Shown: piece by piece, positions 17,153 through 25,662 of the stretch
Layout: each line of letters opens with the position of its first letter
Numbering within the stretch: position 1 is the stretch's first letter
NCBI RefSeq assembly: GCF_018070075.1
Contig: NZ_JAGPXE010000015.1
Span: 124,001-188,000, forward strand
DNA: 64,000 bases
Direction of reading: 5' to 3'
Source: Saccharopolyspora endophytica
GTDB lineage: Bacteria > Actinomycetota > Actinomycetes > Mycobacteriales > Pseudonocardiaceae
The notes under the pieces: generated by a model
The model's database searches: none
What the model was told of the DNA's origin: nothing
Seen by the model: the letters and a program-made list of their open reading frames with translations, nothing else
Position numbers and translations under genes: made by a program

Positions 17153-18378
17153 GCCTCTTCGACTCCCCGGGCCGTTGCCAGCAAGGCGGTTTCGCCGTCG
17201 CGATGGCCGATGAGCTGGATTCCCAAGGGCACTCCGCTCTCGTCGCGCAGACCGGGGATCGCGGCCGTCGGGAGGCCGAGCGCCTGCCAGGCGCGGCTCA
17301 TCACCGGATTTCCGGTCGCGTCGAGCCCGCGCGGAGCCGGCCCCGGGGCTGCGGGGCCGATGACGGCGTCGCAGGACTCGGTGAGCCGCGCCAGGCGCCG
17401 GTCGGCCTCGACGACGACTCGCCGGGCCGCGTCGTGCTCGGCGTCGGTGATGGCCGCTCCGGTGCGCAGCAGGGTGGCGAGGGGGTCGCTGAGCCGGTCG
17501 GCCGCGGCGAGTTCGTCGGCGCGTTCCCGCGCCGCTTCGTAGGCCATGACCACCGGGTGCGCTTCGGTGAGTTCGGCGATGAGCTGCTCCTCCGGGAAGG
17601 CGGTGACCACCGCGCCCCGGTCGGTGAGGTTCGCGCAGGTCTTCTCCAGCGCCGCGCTCATCGCGTCGTCGACGCCCAGCGCGGAGGCGTTCCAGCGCAG
17701 CAGGCGAGGTGCGCGGTTCGGGGGCGGTTCCGGGGTGCCGGTGAGCGCCGACCAGGCCAGGGCGAGGTCGTCCGCCGAGGCGGTGAACACGCCGTGCGAG
17801 TCCAGGCTCGGCGCCAGGCCCACGACGCCGTCGGTCGGGAACCTGCCGTGGCCCAGCACCAGCGAGGCGACGCCGCAGAACGCGGCGGGCCGGGTGACCG
17901 AGCCCGCGGTCTGCGAACCGAGCGCGAGCGGGACCTGCCCGGACGCCACGGCTGCGGCCGATCCGCTGGACGACCCGCCCGGGGTGCGCTCGGGCGCGGC
18001 CGGGTTGCGGGTGGGACCCGGGGAGAAGAACGCGAACTCGGTGGTCACGGTCTTGCCGATCGGTGTGGCCCCGGCGGCCCGCCACGCCCGCACGATCGCG
18101 GCGTCGGCGGTCGCGGGTGGGGCGTCGGCGCGCAGCGCCGAGCCGCAGCGGGTCGGCGCACCCGCGAGGTCGATGATGTCCTTGACCGCCAGCGGAACTC
18201 CGCGCAGCGGGCCGTCCGCGAGAGCGGGTTCGGCCACGTGCTCGACCCACGCGCGCAGGACGGGATCGGTGTCGGCGATCCTGCCGCGGCTGCGCTCCAG
18301 CGCCTCGGCGGGGGTGGTGCGCCCGGCGGCCAGGTCGGTGACCAGCTCCCGCAGCGACCACGGGTTCCACATCGTCAC
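17149..18378 (-). CDS. iacH: Amidase-signature enzyme, IacH-like
   Basis: A 409-residue amidase-signature protein with the catalytic lysine in GVPLAVKDIIDLAG, the glycine/serine-rich GGSSSGSAAAVASG and the second serine in QTAGSVTRPAAF, giving the Ser-cisSer-Lys triad. IacH in indole-3-acetate clusters belongs to this family; its substrate in the pathway is not established. GTG 18378 overlaps the previous stop (GTGA) and has GGGAG upstream; ATG 18372 would remove two residues. Confidence 0.78.
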   Translation of the reverse strand: MTMWNPWSLRELVTDLAAGRTTPAEALERSRGRIADTDPVLRAWVEHVAEPALADGPLRGVPLAVKDIIDLAGAPTRCGSALRADAPPATADAAIVRAWRAAGATPIGKTVTTEFAFFSPGPTRNPAAPERTPGGSSSGSAAAVASGQVPLALGSQTAGSVTRPAAFCGVASLVLGHGRFPTDGVVGLAPSLDSHGVFTASADDLALAWSALTGTPEPPPNRAPRLLRWNASALGVDDAMSAALEKTCANLTDRGAVVTAFPEEQLIAELTEAHPVVMAYEAARERADELAAADRLSDPLATLLRTGAAITDAEHDAARRVVVEADRRLARLTESCDAVIGPAAPGPAPRGLDATGNPVMSRAWQALGLPTAAIPGLRDESGVPLGIQLIGHRDGETALLATARGVEEA

Positions 18379-18638
18379 GGTCGCTCCCACTCGGCGTCGG
18401 CGACCCAGTAGTCCATGCCGGAGGCGCTGACGCCGTGCCGCCACGGCGAGGTGCGGCGCAGCAGGGGCTCGACCTCGGCGGTGGCGGCGTCGGCGGCCTC
18501 CGGGCCGTCGGCGTGGACCAGCCAGTGCACCCACTCGACCTCGCGGCCGGAGGCGTCGTGCACGAACAGGTCGACGTGCCGCCAGCCGTAGCCGTGGGTG
18601 TCGTTGTAGCAGGTCAGCGTCATGTTCCGGTCATCCAC
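18375..18638 (-). CDS. Small conserved-looking protein within the iac cluster
   Basis: An 87-residue soluble, aromatic-rich protein (eight tryptophans and tyrosines, six histidines) starting GTG 18638, with GGGAG at good spacing. It overlaps the flavin reductase gene by 8 bp and the amidase gene by 4 bp, so it is translated as part of that operon. I recognise no family. There is no cysteine pattern for a ferredoxin, so it is not a disguised iacF. A role in indole-acetate breakdown is inferred from position only. Confidence 0.7.
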   Translation of the reverse strand: MDDRNMTLTCYNDTHGYGWRHVDLFVHDASGREVEWVHWLVHADGPEAADAATAEVEPLLRRTSPWRHGVSASGMDYWVADAEWERP

Positions 18639-19134
18639 GATGTGCTCCCGCGAGGCTGTGGAACTCCCGCTGGAAGTACACCAGAGCGCCGCTGCCGGAG
18701 CGCGTGATCACCCGCTCGACCTCGACGAACATCACCGAGTGCGACCCCTGCGCCCGCACCTGCCCGAGGCGCCCGATGACCGACGCGGCGGCGTCGCGCA
18801 GCACGGGCACCTCCGCGAAGTCGCAGACCACCCCGGCGAACCGCTCGTGCATCGGCAGCCCGGTCGCGCCCGCGAACCGCAGCGCCAGGTCCTGCTGGCC
18901 GGAGCCGAGGACGTTGACGCAGACCCGCTCGTTGCCCGCCAGCACGTCGTGGGCGCGGCTCGCCCGGTGCACGCACACCAGCATCGTCGGCGGTTCGTCG
19001 GTGACCGAGCAGGCCGCGCTGACGGTGATGCCGGCGCGTCCGCGCGGGCCGTCGGTGGTGACGATGTTGACCCCGGCCGAGAGGTTCGCCATCGCCGCGC
19101 GGAACTCCCGCTGGGCGGGCGTCAGATCCGCCAC
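18631..19134 (-). CDS. iacG: Flavin reductase (HpaC/IacG-like)
   Basis: A 167-residue flavin reductase of the HpaC type (FRAAMANLSAGVNIVTTDG, GITVSAACSVTDEPPTMLVCV, NVLGSGQQDLALRFAG). It supplies reduced FAD or FMN to a two-component monooxygenase; in iac clusters IacG serves IacA. GTG 19134 has a strong GGAGGAGG upstream. A GATTCCCC half-site lies about 60 bp upstream, within the 3' end of the kinase gene. Confidence 0.85.
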   Translation of the reverse strand: MADLTPAQREFRAAMANLSAGVNIVTTDGPRGRAGITVSAACSVTDEPPTMLVCVHRASRAHDVLAGNERVCVNVLGSGQQDLALRFAGATGLPMHERFAGVVCDFAEVPVLRDAAASVIGRLGQVRAQGSHSVMFVEVERVITRSGSGALVYFQREFHSLAGAHRG

Positions 19135-19165
19135 GGTGCCTCCTCCCCGCTGGTTCCCCTCGAAA

Positions 19166-20743
19166 CTACGGCCGCCGACCGCCTTTCGGATATCGAGGAT
19201 TCCCCGGCGCGTCCTGAAGCTTTCCCCTAGAACCCGCATCGGCAGCGGACTCCTGCGCCGAGGGCAGGGAGAAGCCGAACACCGAGCCGCCGCCGTCTCG
19301 CGGCCGGCACCAGATGGAGCCGTGCTGGCGGTTGATGATGCGGTAGCTGAGCGCGAGCCCGATGCCGCTGCCGTGCTCCTTGCTGGTGAACGACTCGGCG
19401 AACACGTCCTTGCGCACACCCCGGCCTCGGTCGGCGACGGTGACGGTGCCGCCTTCGTCCCGGCTTTCGGTGACCAGCTCGACCCGACGCTGCTCGGCGT
19501 CGCCCTCGACGATCTCGTCGATGGCGTTGAAGCACAGGTTGAGCACCACCTGCCCGGTCAGCACCCGCTCGCAGCGCACCAGCACCGGCTGATCGCTCAA
19601 CCGCACGTCGACCTCCACGCCGGCGGCCGCGGCGCGCAGCCGCACGAAGTACAGGCACTCGTCGATCACCGCGTTGAGGTCGGCGACCTGCTCGACGTGC
19701 TCGAGGTGGCCGACGAACGACCGCAGCGCGCTGACGATCGCCGAGACCCGGTCGATCTGGCGGTTCGCGCTGTCCAGCCCGTAGGCGAGTTGCCCGGTCG
19801 TGCCCTCCGGAACCTGCCCGGAGGTCTCCAGCACCTGCGCGCGGGCGTGCACCCCGGCGATGAAGTTCGCGGCCGCGGCCAGCGGCTGGCCGAGCTCGTG
19901 GGCGATGGCCATCGCCATGTCGCCCATCGCGTTGTAGCGGGCCAGGTAGTTCTCGTGGCGCAGCTCCAGCTCGCGCCGCTCCTCGCCGCGGACCCGGGTG
20001 GAGACGTCGTGGAGGATCATCAGGAAGGCGTCGACGTCGCGCAGCCGCTCCAGGCTGCCTTCCAGCGTCACCGGCTCGGCGCCCGGGATCTCCAGCCGCA
20101 CCGGCTCGACGGGGTCGGCCGCGGCGGCGGCCTGCTGCCAGCTGACCTCGGTGCCGTCGCGGCGCAGCCGGGCGTGGGACTCCAGCAGCAGTCCGACGGG
20201 TGGATCGGCGTCACCCGACAGGCCGAGGTGCGCCAAGGCGGTGTCGGTGGCGAAGCGGATCGCGCCGGCCGAGTCGAGCATGAACGCGACCGTCGAGGTG
20301 TGCCGCGCCAGCGCGTCGACGTAGGAGGTGGTCTGGCGCAGCTCGCGCTCCACGCGCTGCTCCCGCTCGACATCCCGGAACTGCACCATCACCGCTGGTC
20401 CCTGGGCCAGTTCGACCCGCACCGCGATCGCCTCGGTGGGGATGACCCGGCCCGACCTGGATCGGTAGTGCCACTCGATGCGGCTCATGCCGTTCTCGAC
20501 CGCCTCGTGCAGCCACGCCCGGCCGATCACCCGGTCGTACTGCTGGGCGGAGCTGCTCATGTGGTTGGCCTTCAGCGGGCGCAGCTCGGTGACGCTCCAC
20601 TCCAGCAGCGCGCAGGCCGCCGGGTTGGCCCACAGGATGTTCTTGGTCGCCGCGTCGTGGATCAGCACGCACAGATGGGAGGCGCGCATCATCGCGACGA
20701 AGTCGGAATCCACCAGTTCGGGCGCCTGCGAGTCGACCACCAT
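19166..20743 (-). CDS. PAS-domain sensor histidine kinase (IacS-like)
   Basis: A 525-residue FixL-type kinase without membrane helices. It has an N-terminal PAS domain (about 10-130, with RSRSGRVIPTEAIAV), a second PAS-like region (145-260), the phospho-acceptor H-box AMAIAHELGQPLAAAANFI, an N-box (NLCFNAIDEIVEG) and G-boxes (VADRGRGVRKDVF, GSGIGLALSYRII). A cytosolic sensor fits detection of imported indole-acetate. It diverges from iacA and shares the dyad at 20807-20834. Confidence 0.88.
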   Translation of the reverse strand: MVVDSQAPELVDSDFVAMMRASHLCVLIHDAATKNILWANPAACALLEWSVTELRPLKANHMSSSAQQYDRVIGRAWLHEAVENGMSRIEWHYRSRSGRVIPTEAIAVRVELAQGPAVMVQFRDVEREQRVERELRQTTSYVDALARHTSTVAFMLDSAGAIRFATDTALAHLGLSGDADPPVGLLLESHARLRRDGTEVSWQQAAAAADPVEPVRLEIPGAEPVTLEGSLERLRDVDAFLMILHDVSTRVRGEERRELELRHENYLARYNAMGDMAMAIAHELGQPLAAAANFIAGVHARAQVLETSGQVPEGTTGQLAYGLDSANRQIDRVSAIVSALRSFVGHLEHVEQVADLNAVIDECLYFVRLRAAAAGVEVDVRLSDQPVLVRCERVLTGQVVLNLCFNAIDEIVEGDAEQRRVELVTESRDEGGTVTVADRGRGVRKDVFAESFTSKEHGSGIGLALSYRIINRQHGSIWCRPRDGGGSVFGFSLPSAQESAADAGSRGKLQDAPGNPRYPKGGRRP

Positions 20744-20806
20744 TGGGCCAGGCTAGATCCCGGTGGCCCGGTGCGCGGATAGGTCTTCCCGCCACCGCGG
20801 CTGAAG

Positions 20807-20834
20807 GATTCCCCTACCCGGCAGCTGGGCAATC
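20807..20834. promoter_or_regulatory. Candidate IacR-type operator between the kinase gene and iacA
   Basis: GATTCCCC-N12-GGGCAATC is a 28-bp dyad in the 154-bp divergent promoter region. Arms and spacing match the site at 14309-14336. It could control the iacS-like kinase gene and iacABCDE together. Confidence 0.6.
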
Positions 20835-20897
20835 CCGATGTCGCACCTCGTGGCCGCTGCATAGCGTCGGATCGCAACCGGACGACAGGAGCGTGCC

Positions 20898-22031
20898 ATG
20901 CCCCAGGGATTCGCCGGCGACGCGGCGTGGGAGGCCGTGCTGGCCGAGCTCGCCGAGCGCCGCGAGGAGTTCCACGCGCAGTCCTACGTGCCTCCCGACT
21001 TCGTCGCGCGGCTCAAGGAGCTCGGCCTGTTCCGCGCCTCCACACCGGCGAGGTTCGGCGGCGAGCCGATGCCGCCGCCGGAGTTCCTGCGCGGTGTCGA
21101 GCGCATCGCGTCGGTGGACGGGTCGACCGGGTGGGTCGCCGGTTTCGGCTCGGCCGGAACGTACCTGGCGTGCCTGCCGCTGGACACCCAGGCGAAGCTC
21201 TACGCCGACGGGCCCGACGTGGTCTACGGGGGCGCGATGTTCCCGGTCAACCCGGTCACCCCGACCGAGCGCGGCTACCTGGTCACGGGGCGGTGGCGGT
21301 TCGCCAGCGGCTGCATGGCCGCCGACGTCCTCAGCGTCGGCATCCCCGGGGACGCCGACGGCGACAACCGGCCACGCGCGGCGATGCTGCGGCCCGAGCA
21401 GGTCGAGATCGTGCAGGACTGGGACGTCTCGGGGATGCGAGCCTCGGGCTCGTTCGACGTGGTCGTCGACGACGTCGAGGTGCCGCGCGAGTGGACGTTC
21501 ATCCGGGGTGGCGGGGCGTGCGTGGACGAACCGCTCTACCGCTACCCCACCATCGGCTACCAGGCGCAGGTGCACGCCGCGGTGGGCCTCGGGGTGGCGC
21601 AGGCAGCGCTGGACTTCGCCTCCCGGGCGGGTTCCCGCACCGGTGTCACCGGCGCTCCCCCGCTGGCCGACCGCGCCTACTACCGCACCGGGTACGCCCA
21701 GGCCGTGGCCGCGATGCGCTCGGCGAGGGCGTTCTACTACGAGGTCGCCGAGGAGGTCTGGGACGCGGTGGCCTCCGGCGGCGAGGTCGGCGACGAGCAC
21801 AACGCGATGATCCGGCTCTCGGCCACCCACCTGGCCGCGACGGCGGCGCAGGTCGTGCACGAGGTGTGCGGTTTCTCCGGGACCTCCACCATCGACAACT
21901 CCCACCCGCTGCAGCGCATGCGCCAGGACTCGCAGGTGCCCGCGTTGCACGCGTTCCTGATGCCCTCGATGTACGACGCCGCGGGCGCCGTGCTGCTGGG
22001 CAGGCCGCCGACCGTTCCCGGATTCCGCTGA
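20898..22031 (+). CDS. iacA: Indole-3-acetate monooxygenase, acyl-CoA-dehydrogenase fold
   Basis: A 377-residue flavin-dependent oxygenase of the acyl-CoA dehydrogenase/HsaA/DszC fold (FRASTPARFGGEPMPPPEFL; GSTGWVAGFGS; TGRWRFASGCMAADV; SGMRASGSFDVVVDDVEVPREW). IacA hydroxylates the indole ring of indole-3-acetate using flavin reduced by IacG, the first step of the iac pathway. Assignment rests on fold plus the exact order A-B-C-D-E downstream. ATG 20898 is preceded by AGGAG. Confidence 0.85.
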   Translation: MPQGFAGDAAWEAVLAELAERREEFHAQSYVPPDFVARLKELGLFRASTPARFGGEPMPPPEFLRGVERIASVDGSTGWVAGFGSAGTYLACLPLDTQAKLYADGPDVVYGGAMFPVNPVTPTERGYLVTGRWRFASGCMAADVLSVGIPGDADGDNRPRAAMLRPEQVEIVQDWDVSGMRASGSFDVVVDDVEVPREWTFIRGGGACVDEPLYRYPTIGYQAQVHAAVGLGVAQAALDFASRAGSRTGVTGAPPLADRAYYRTGYAQAVAAMRSARAFYYEVAEEVWDAVASGGEVGDEHNAMIRLSATHLAATAAQVVHEVCGFSGTSTIDNSHPLQRMRQDSQVPALHAFLMPSMYDAAGAVLLGRPPTVPGFR

Positions 22032-22055
22032 TCCCGCCACGACACAGGAGTTGCC

Positions 22056-22421
22056 ATGGCCCATCCGCCACTGCGCGTGCTGTTCTGCATCGGCATCAAC
22101 CAGAACTTCTTCGACCTCCCGCGCGACGGGGTCACCGCCGGCGACGTGTGGACGGCCTTCGTCGAGATGATGGACGGCATCAAGGCGCTGCCCGGGGTCG
22201 ACTTCATCGGCGACATCGACGACGACAGCCACCTGGTCGGGCCGTCCGACTCCTGGCCGTGGACCTGCTACCTGCTGGCCGACGTCGACACCCAGGAGAC
22301 GGTCAAGGCCGCCTGCAACCTCTTCCGGACCGTCCAAGTCGGACAGTCGGACTGGAAGCTGTGGAAGTACGCCAAGATCGAGGCCCGGATCGGCCGGGCG
22401 CTCACGCCGCGCGAGTACTGA
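22056..22421 (+). CDS. iacB: IacB-like small protein
   Basis: A 121-residue soluble protein (LRVLFCIGINQNFFDLP, WPWTCYLLADVDTQETVKAACNLF) placed between the monooxygenase and the Rieske subunit, where iacB sits in other iac clusters. IacB has no firmly established function. It starts 24 bp after iacA with AGGAG before the ATG. Confidence 0.75.
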   Translation: MAHPPLRVLFCIGINQNFFDLPRDGVTAGDVWTAFVEMMDGIKALPGVDFIGDIDDDSHLVGPSDSWPWTCYLLADVDTQETVKAACNLFRTVQVGQSDWKLWKYAKIEARIGRALTPREY

Positions 22422-22430
22422 GGTGAGACG

Positions 22431-23729
22431 ATGCACTCCGAGATCACCGCGAGCAACGTCCACGACCTCGCGCCCGCCGACCTCGTCGCACCCGACCGGG
22501 TCGCGGGCCGGATCTACACCGACCCGGAGATCTTCGAGCTGGAGATGACCCGGATCTTCGAGCGGACCTGGGTGTGGGTCGCCCACGACAGCGAACTGCC
22601 CGAGCCGGGCACCTTCAAGTCGACCCACGTCGGCAGGCAGCCGGTCATCGTCACCCGGGACCGGCACGGCGAGCTCCGCACGATGCTCAACCGCTGCCGC
22701 CACCGGGGCGCGAGCGTGTGCGAGCGCAAGACCGGTCGCGCCAACGGTTTCACCTGCCCCTACCACGCCTGGTCCTACGGCCTGGACGGCTCGCTGCGCG
22801 GACTGCCCTACCCCGACGGCTACAACGGGGTGATGGACCGCAGCGGCATGGGCCTCAAGCGGCTGCGCACCGAGTCCTACGGCGGGATGGTCTTCGCGAC
22901 CTTCGCCGACGACGCCGAACCGCTCGCCGAGTTCCTGGGCGATGCGCGGACGTGGATCGACCGGTTCATGAAGCAGGGCGGCGGGTATCCGGTGAAGGTG
23001 CTGGGCACGCACCGGTTCCGGTTCAGCGGCAACTGGAAGATCCAGCTGGAGAACACCACCGACGGCTACCACTTCCCGATCGTGCACCGGGCCTGGATGG
23101 CCTCGGTGGACGCCGAGACGGCCAACATGATGAGCTTCATGACCGATCCCGCGGCCATCACGCACGATCTCGGCAACGGGCACTCGGTCATGCAGATGGT
23201 GCCCGAGCACTCCGACCTCGACGCCGACGACGGCACCGAGAAGCTCCAGGACCGCTTCGCCGGTCTCATCTCCCAGCTGGAGTCGGCGGGCGTCGAGCAG
23301 GCCGAGGTCCGGCGGCTCGTGCGGGCGATGCACGGAACCGGGTTCAACCTCAACCTGTTCCCGAACGTGTCGATGTCGATCTCGTTCTTCCGGGTGCTGC
23401 GCCCGATCAGCGTGGGCGAGACCGAGATCGAGCACATCGCGATCGGCCCGGACGGGCCACCGGAGATCACCGGCCCGGTCAACCGGGAGCGGCTGCGCGC
23501 TCACGAGCACTTCCAGGGCCCGTTCGGCTTCGGCACGCCCGACGACGCCGAGGGCTGGGACCGCGTGCAGCGCGGCACCGCGGGCGCCCCGGAGATGCCG
23601 ATCATGGTCAACCGCGGGCTGGGGCGCGAGAAGCCCTCGCCGGAGGGCTGGCCGACCTCCCACGTCACCGACGAGACCGGCATGCGCGCCGCCTACGAGA
23701 AGTGGAAGCAGGTGATGGGCGATGACTGA
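22431..23729 (+). CDS. iacC: Rieske aromatic dioxygenase, large subunit (IacC)
   Basis: A 432-residue ring-hydroxylating oxygenase alpha subunit. The Rieske [2Fe-2S] ligands are Cys89-x-His91 and Cys109-x2-His112 (NRCRHRGAS, FTCPYHAWSYG). The mononuclear iron site is in ENTTDGYHFPIVHRAW. IacC with IacD acts after IacA on the oxidised indole-acetate intermediate, on the route toward catechol. Its 3' end overlaps iacD by 8 bp. Confidence 0.88.
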   Translation: MHSEITASNVHDLAPADLVAPDRVAGRIYTDPEIFELEMTRIFERTWVWVAHDSELPEPGTFKSTHVGRQPVIVTRDRHGELRTMLNRCRHRGASVCERKTGRANGFTCPYHAWSYGLDGSLRGLPYPDGYNGVMDRSGMGLKRLRTESYGGMVFATFADDAEPLAEFLGDARTWIDRFMKQGGGYPVKVLGTHRFRFSGNWKIQLENTTDGYHFPIVHRAWMASVDAETANMMSFMTDPAAITHDLGNGHSVMQMVPEHSDLDADDGTEKLQDRFAGLISQLESAGVEQAEVRRLVRAMHGTGFNLNLFPNVSMSISFFRVLRPISVGETEIEHIAIGPDGPPEITGPVNRERLRAHEHFQGPFGFGTPDDAEGWDRVQRGTAGAPEMPIMVNRGLGREKPSPEGWPTSHVTDETGMRAAYEKWKQVMGDD

Positions 23730-24231
23730 GCTGCGGACCCCGACGACGCTCGGCGACGTGCGCGTGTCGCGCGCGATCGAGCTGGTGTGGCGGGAGGCGG
23801 ACCTGCTCGACCGCAAGGACTACGTCACCTGGCAGGGGCTCTACGCCGACGACGGCGTCTACGTCGTCCCGATCGACCGCGACGCCGAGGAGTTCGACGA
23901 CGTCCTCAACATGGTCTACGACGACCAGCGGATGCGGCGGCTGCGGGTGAACCGGATGACCGAGGGCTACGCGATCGCCGCCGTCGACTCGGCGATCACC
24001 GTCCGCACGGTCTCCCGCTTCGTGACCACCGAGGTCTCCGACTCCCAGGTGTCGTTGCGGGCCGCGCAGGTGCTGGTGGCCTACAAGCGCGGCACCCACG
24101 ACCTGTGGGCCGCCGACGTCGACTACACCGTCCGGCTGGGCACCGCGCCCGCCGAGGACACCATCGCGCGCAAGGTGATCCGGCTGGTCAACAGCGAGGA
24201 CGCGGTGCCGGCGGCGGGATTCCTGCTATGA
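23722..24231 (+). CDS. iacD: Rieske dioxygenase small subunit (IacD)
   Basis: A 169-residue NTF2-like beta subunit of ring-hydroxylating dioxygenases (EADLLDRKDYVTWQGLYADDGVYVVP near the N-terminus; WAADVDYTVRLG). It has a structural role in the alpha3beta3 complex with IacC. Translation is coupled on both sides: 8-bp overlap with iacC and a 4-bp ATGA overlap with iacE. Confidence 0.88.
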   Translation: MTELRTPTTLGDVRVSRAIELVWREADLLDRKDYVTWQGLYADDGVYVVPIDRDAEEFDDVLNMVYDDQRMRRLRVNRMTEGYAIAAVDSAITVRTVSRFVTTEVSDSQVSLRAAQVLVAYKRGTHDLWAADVDYTVRLGTAPAEDTIARKVIRLVNSEDAVPAAGFLL

Positions 24232-24962
24232 CCGCCGTGGTCACCGGAGGCGCCAACGGGTTGGGCCAGGCCATCGCCCGACGCCTGCACGCGGAGGGGC
24301 AGGCCGTGGCGATCGCCGACGTCGACGGCACCGGAGCGGTGGAGCTGGCCGCCGCGCTGGATCCCAGCGGTGAGACCGCGCGCGGGTACTCCGCCGACGT
24401 GGCCGACCGCGCCGCGCTCGCCGGCCTCCTGGACTCGGTGCTCGCCGATTTCGGTCCGGTGCGGGTGCTGGTGAACAACGCGGCCCGCACCCGGGCCACG
24501 CCGCTGTTCGAGATCACCCCGGAAGAGCTGGAAGCGGTGATGGCCGTCAACTTCACCGGGACCTTCAACGCCTGCCAGATCTTCGGCGCCCACATGGCCG
24601 AGCAGGGCTACGGGCGGATCGTGAACATGGCCTCGCTGGCCGGGCAGAACGGCGGCACGGCCACGGGCGGCCACTACGCGTCGTCGAAGGGCGCGGTCAT
24701 GTCGGCCACGAAGGTCTTCGCCCGCGAGCTCGCCGCCCGGGGCGTGACGGTCAACGCCGTCTCCCCCGGCCCCCAGGACTCCCCGATGGTCCGCGACATC
24801 GTCGGCGAGCAGAACCTGGAGGCGTTCCAGCGCACCATCCCGGTGGGCCGCCTCGGCGACCCGGCGTTCGTCGCCGACGTCGTCGCCCTGCTCGCCTCCC
24901 CGGGAGCCCACTCGGTCACCGGCGCCTGCTGGGACGTCAACGGAGGCCTGTTCATGCGGTGA
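24228..24962 (+). CDS. iacE: Short-chain dehydrogenase (IacE)
   Basis: A 244-residue classical SDR with the cofactor motif TGGANGLGQAIARRL, NNAARTRAT, the catalytic serine in VNMASLAGQ and the YASSK pair (YxxxK). IacE acts on an early oxidised intermediate of indole-acetate breakdown. It is the last gene of the iacABCDE unit. No iacF follows; unrelated secreted-protein genes do. Confidence 0.85.
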   Translation: MTAVVTGGANGLGQAIARRLHAEGQAVAIADVDGTGAVELAAALDPSGETARGYSADVADRAALAGLLDSVLADFGPVRVLVNNAARTRATPLFEITPEELEAVMAVNFTGTFNACQIFGAHMAEQGYGRIVNMASLAGQNGGTATGGHYASSKGAVMSATKVFARELAARGVTVNAVSPGPQDSPMVRDIVGEQNLEAFQRTIPVGRLGDPAFVADVVALLASPGAHSVTGACWDVNGGLFMR

Positions 24963-25025
24963 CCGGACATCTCGGTTGGGTAACGCGGCCAACCTTTCCC
25001 GGCCACCGGCGTTTCTCCCACATCA

Positions 25026-25051
25026 CCCCGAGGCGATCCGCCTGATCGGGG
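25026..25051. terminator. Hairpin between iacE and the secreted-protein gene
   Basis: CCCCGA-GGCG-ATC-CGCC-TGA-TCGGGG folds into a stem with one internal bulge, 64 bp after iacE and 20 bp before the next start. It could end the iac transcript or act as a 5' leader of the sortase pair. Confidence 0.4.
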
Positions 25052-25071
25052 CTGGGTGAAGGAGAAACATC

Positions 25072-25662
25072 ATGCGCACGCCCACTTTCAGCACGCTCGC
25101 GCTGCTGGGCCTGACCGCGGCCCTGGCGGCTGCGCCGGTGGCGCTGGCCGAAACGTCCGCGACCGAACCGGTCCCCGGCGAATCGACGACGACGGAACCG
25201 ACCACGACGGAGCCCTCCGAGCCGGGCTACCCGCCGCCGTCGCCGTTCATCCACATCACCGGCGACGGCCGGCCGCAGCCCGGTGACGACATCGGGGTCG
25301 TGGTCGGGTGCCCGTTCGAGCCGCGCGAGGCCCATTCGCCCGTGCTCGACATCGGCGCCTACGAGCAGGTGGAGACGCCTTCGGGCATCAACACCTACGT
25401 GGCGCCCGCGACCATTGACCCCAAGACCGTGCCGGGCGACTACCCGGTCACCGCGTGGTGCGGTCGAGGACAGCACCTGAAGTGGACGTTCACCGTCTAC
25501 CCGCCCGACGCCGCGGACGACGGCGACGAGGCGACCGCGCCGTCCGGGAGCAGCGGCGCGGAGCCGCGGCAGGTGACCCGGATCCCGAAGGGCGCTCCCG
25601 AGACCGGTGGTGGCCCGGAGAGCGTTGATCCGGCCAGGTTCCACGCTGCGGTGAGCCGGTGA
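25072..25662 (+). CDS. Secreted protein paired with class F sortase
   Basis: A 196-residue exported protein. The signal peptide is MRTPTFSTLALLGLTAALAAAPVALA with cleavage after ALA, followed by a Thr/Glu/Pro linker and a beta-rich domain with one cysteine pair (GCPFEP, AWCGRG). Near the C-terminus is PKGAPETGGGP, a PxTG-like sequence with no following hydrophobic segment or basic tail. AGGAGA precedes ATG 25072. It overlaps the sortase gene by 4 bp. Confidence 0.75.
   Translation: MRTPTFSTLALLGLTAALAAAPVALAETSATEPVPGESTTTEPTTTEPSEPGYPPPSPFIHITGDGRPQPGDDIGVVVGCPFEPREAHSPVLDIGAYEQVETPSGINTYVAPATIDPKTVPGDYPVTAWCGRGQHLKWTFTVYPPDAADDGDEATAPSGSSGAEPRQVTRIPKGAPETGGGPESVDPARFHAAVSR

Noticed and set aside
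20814..23816. A 1000-codon minus-strand open frame across iacABC
   Set aside because: It is a shadow of high-GC coding sequence; iacA, iacB and iacC on the plus strand have clear motifs and ribosome-binding sites.
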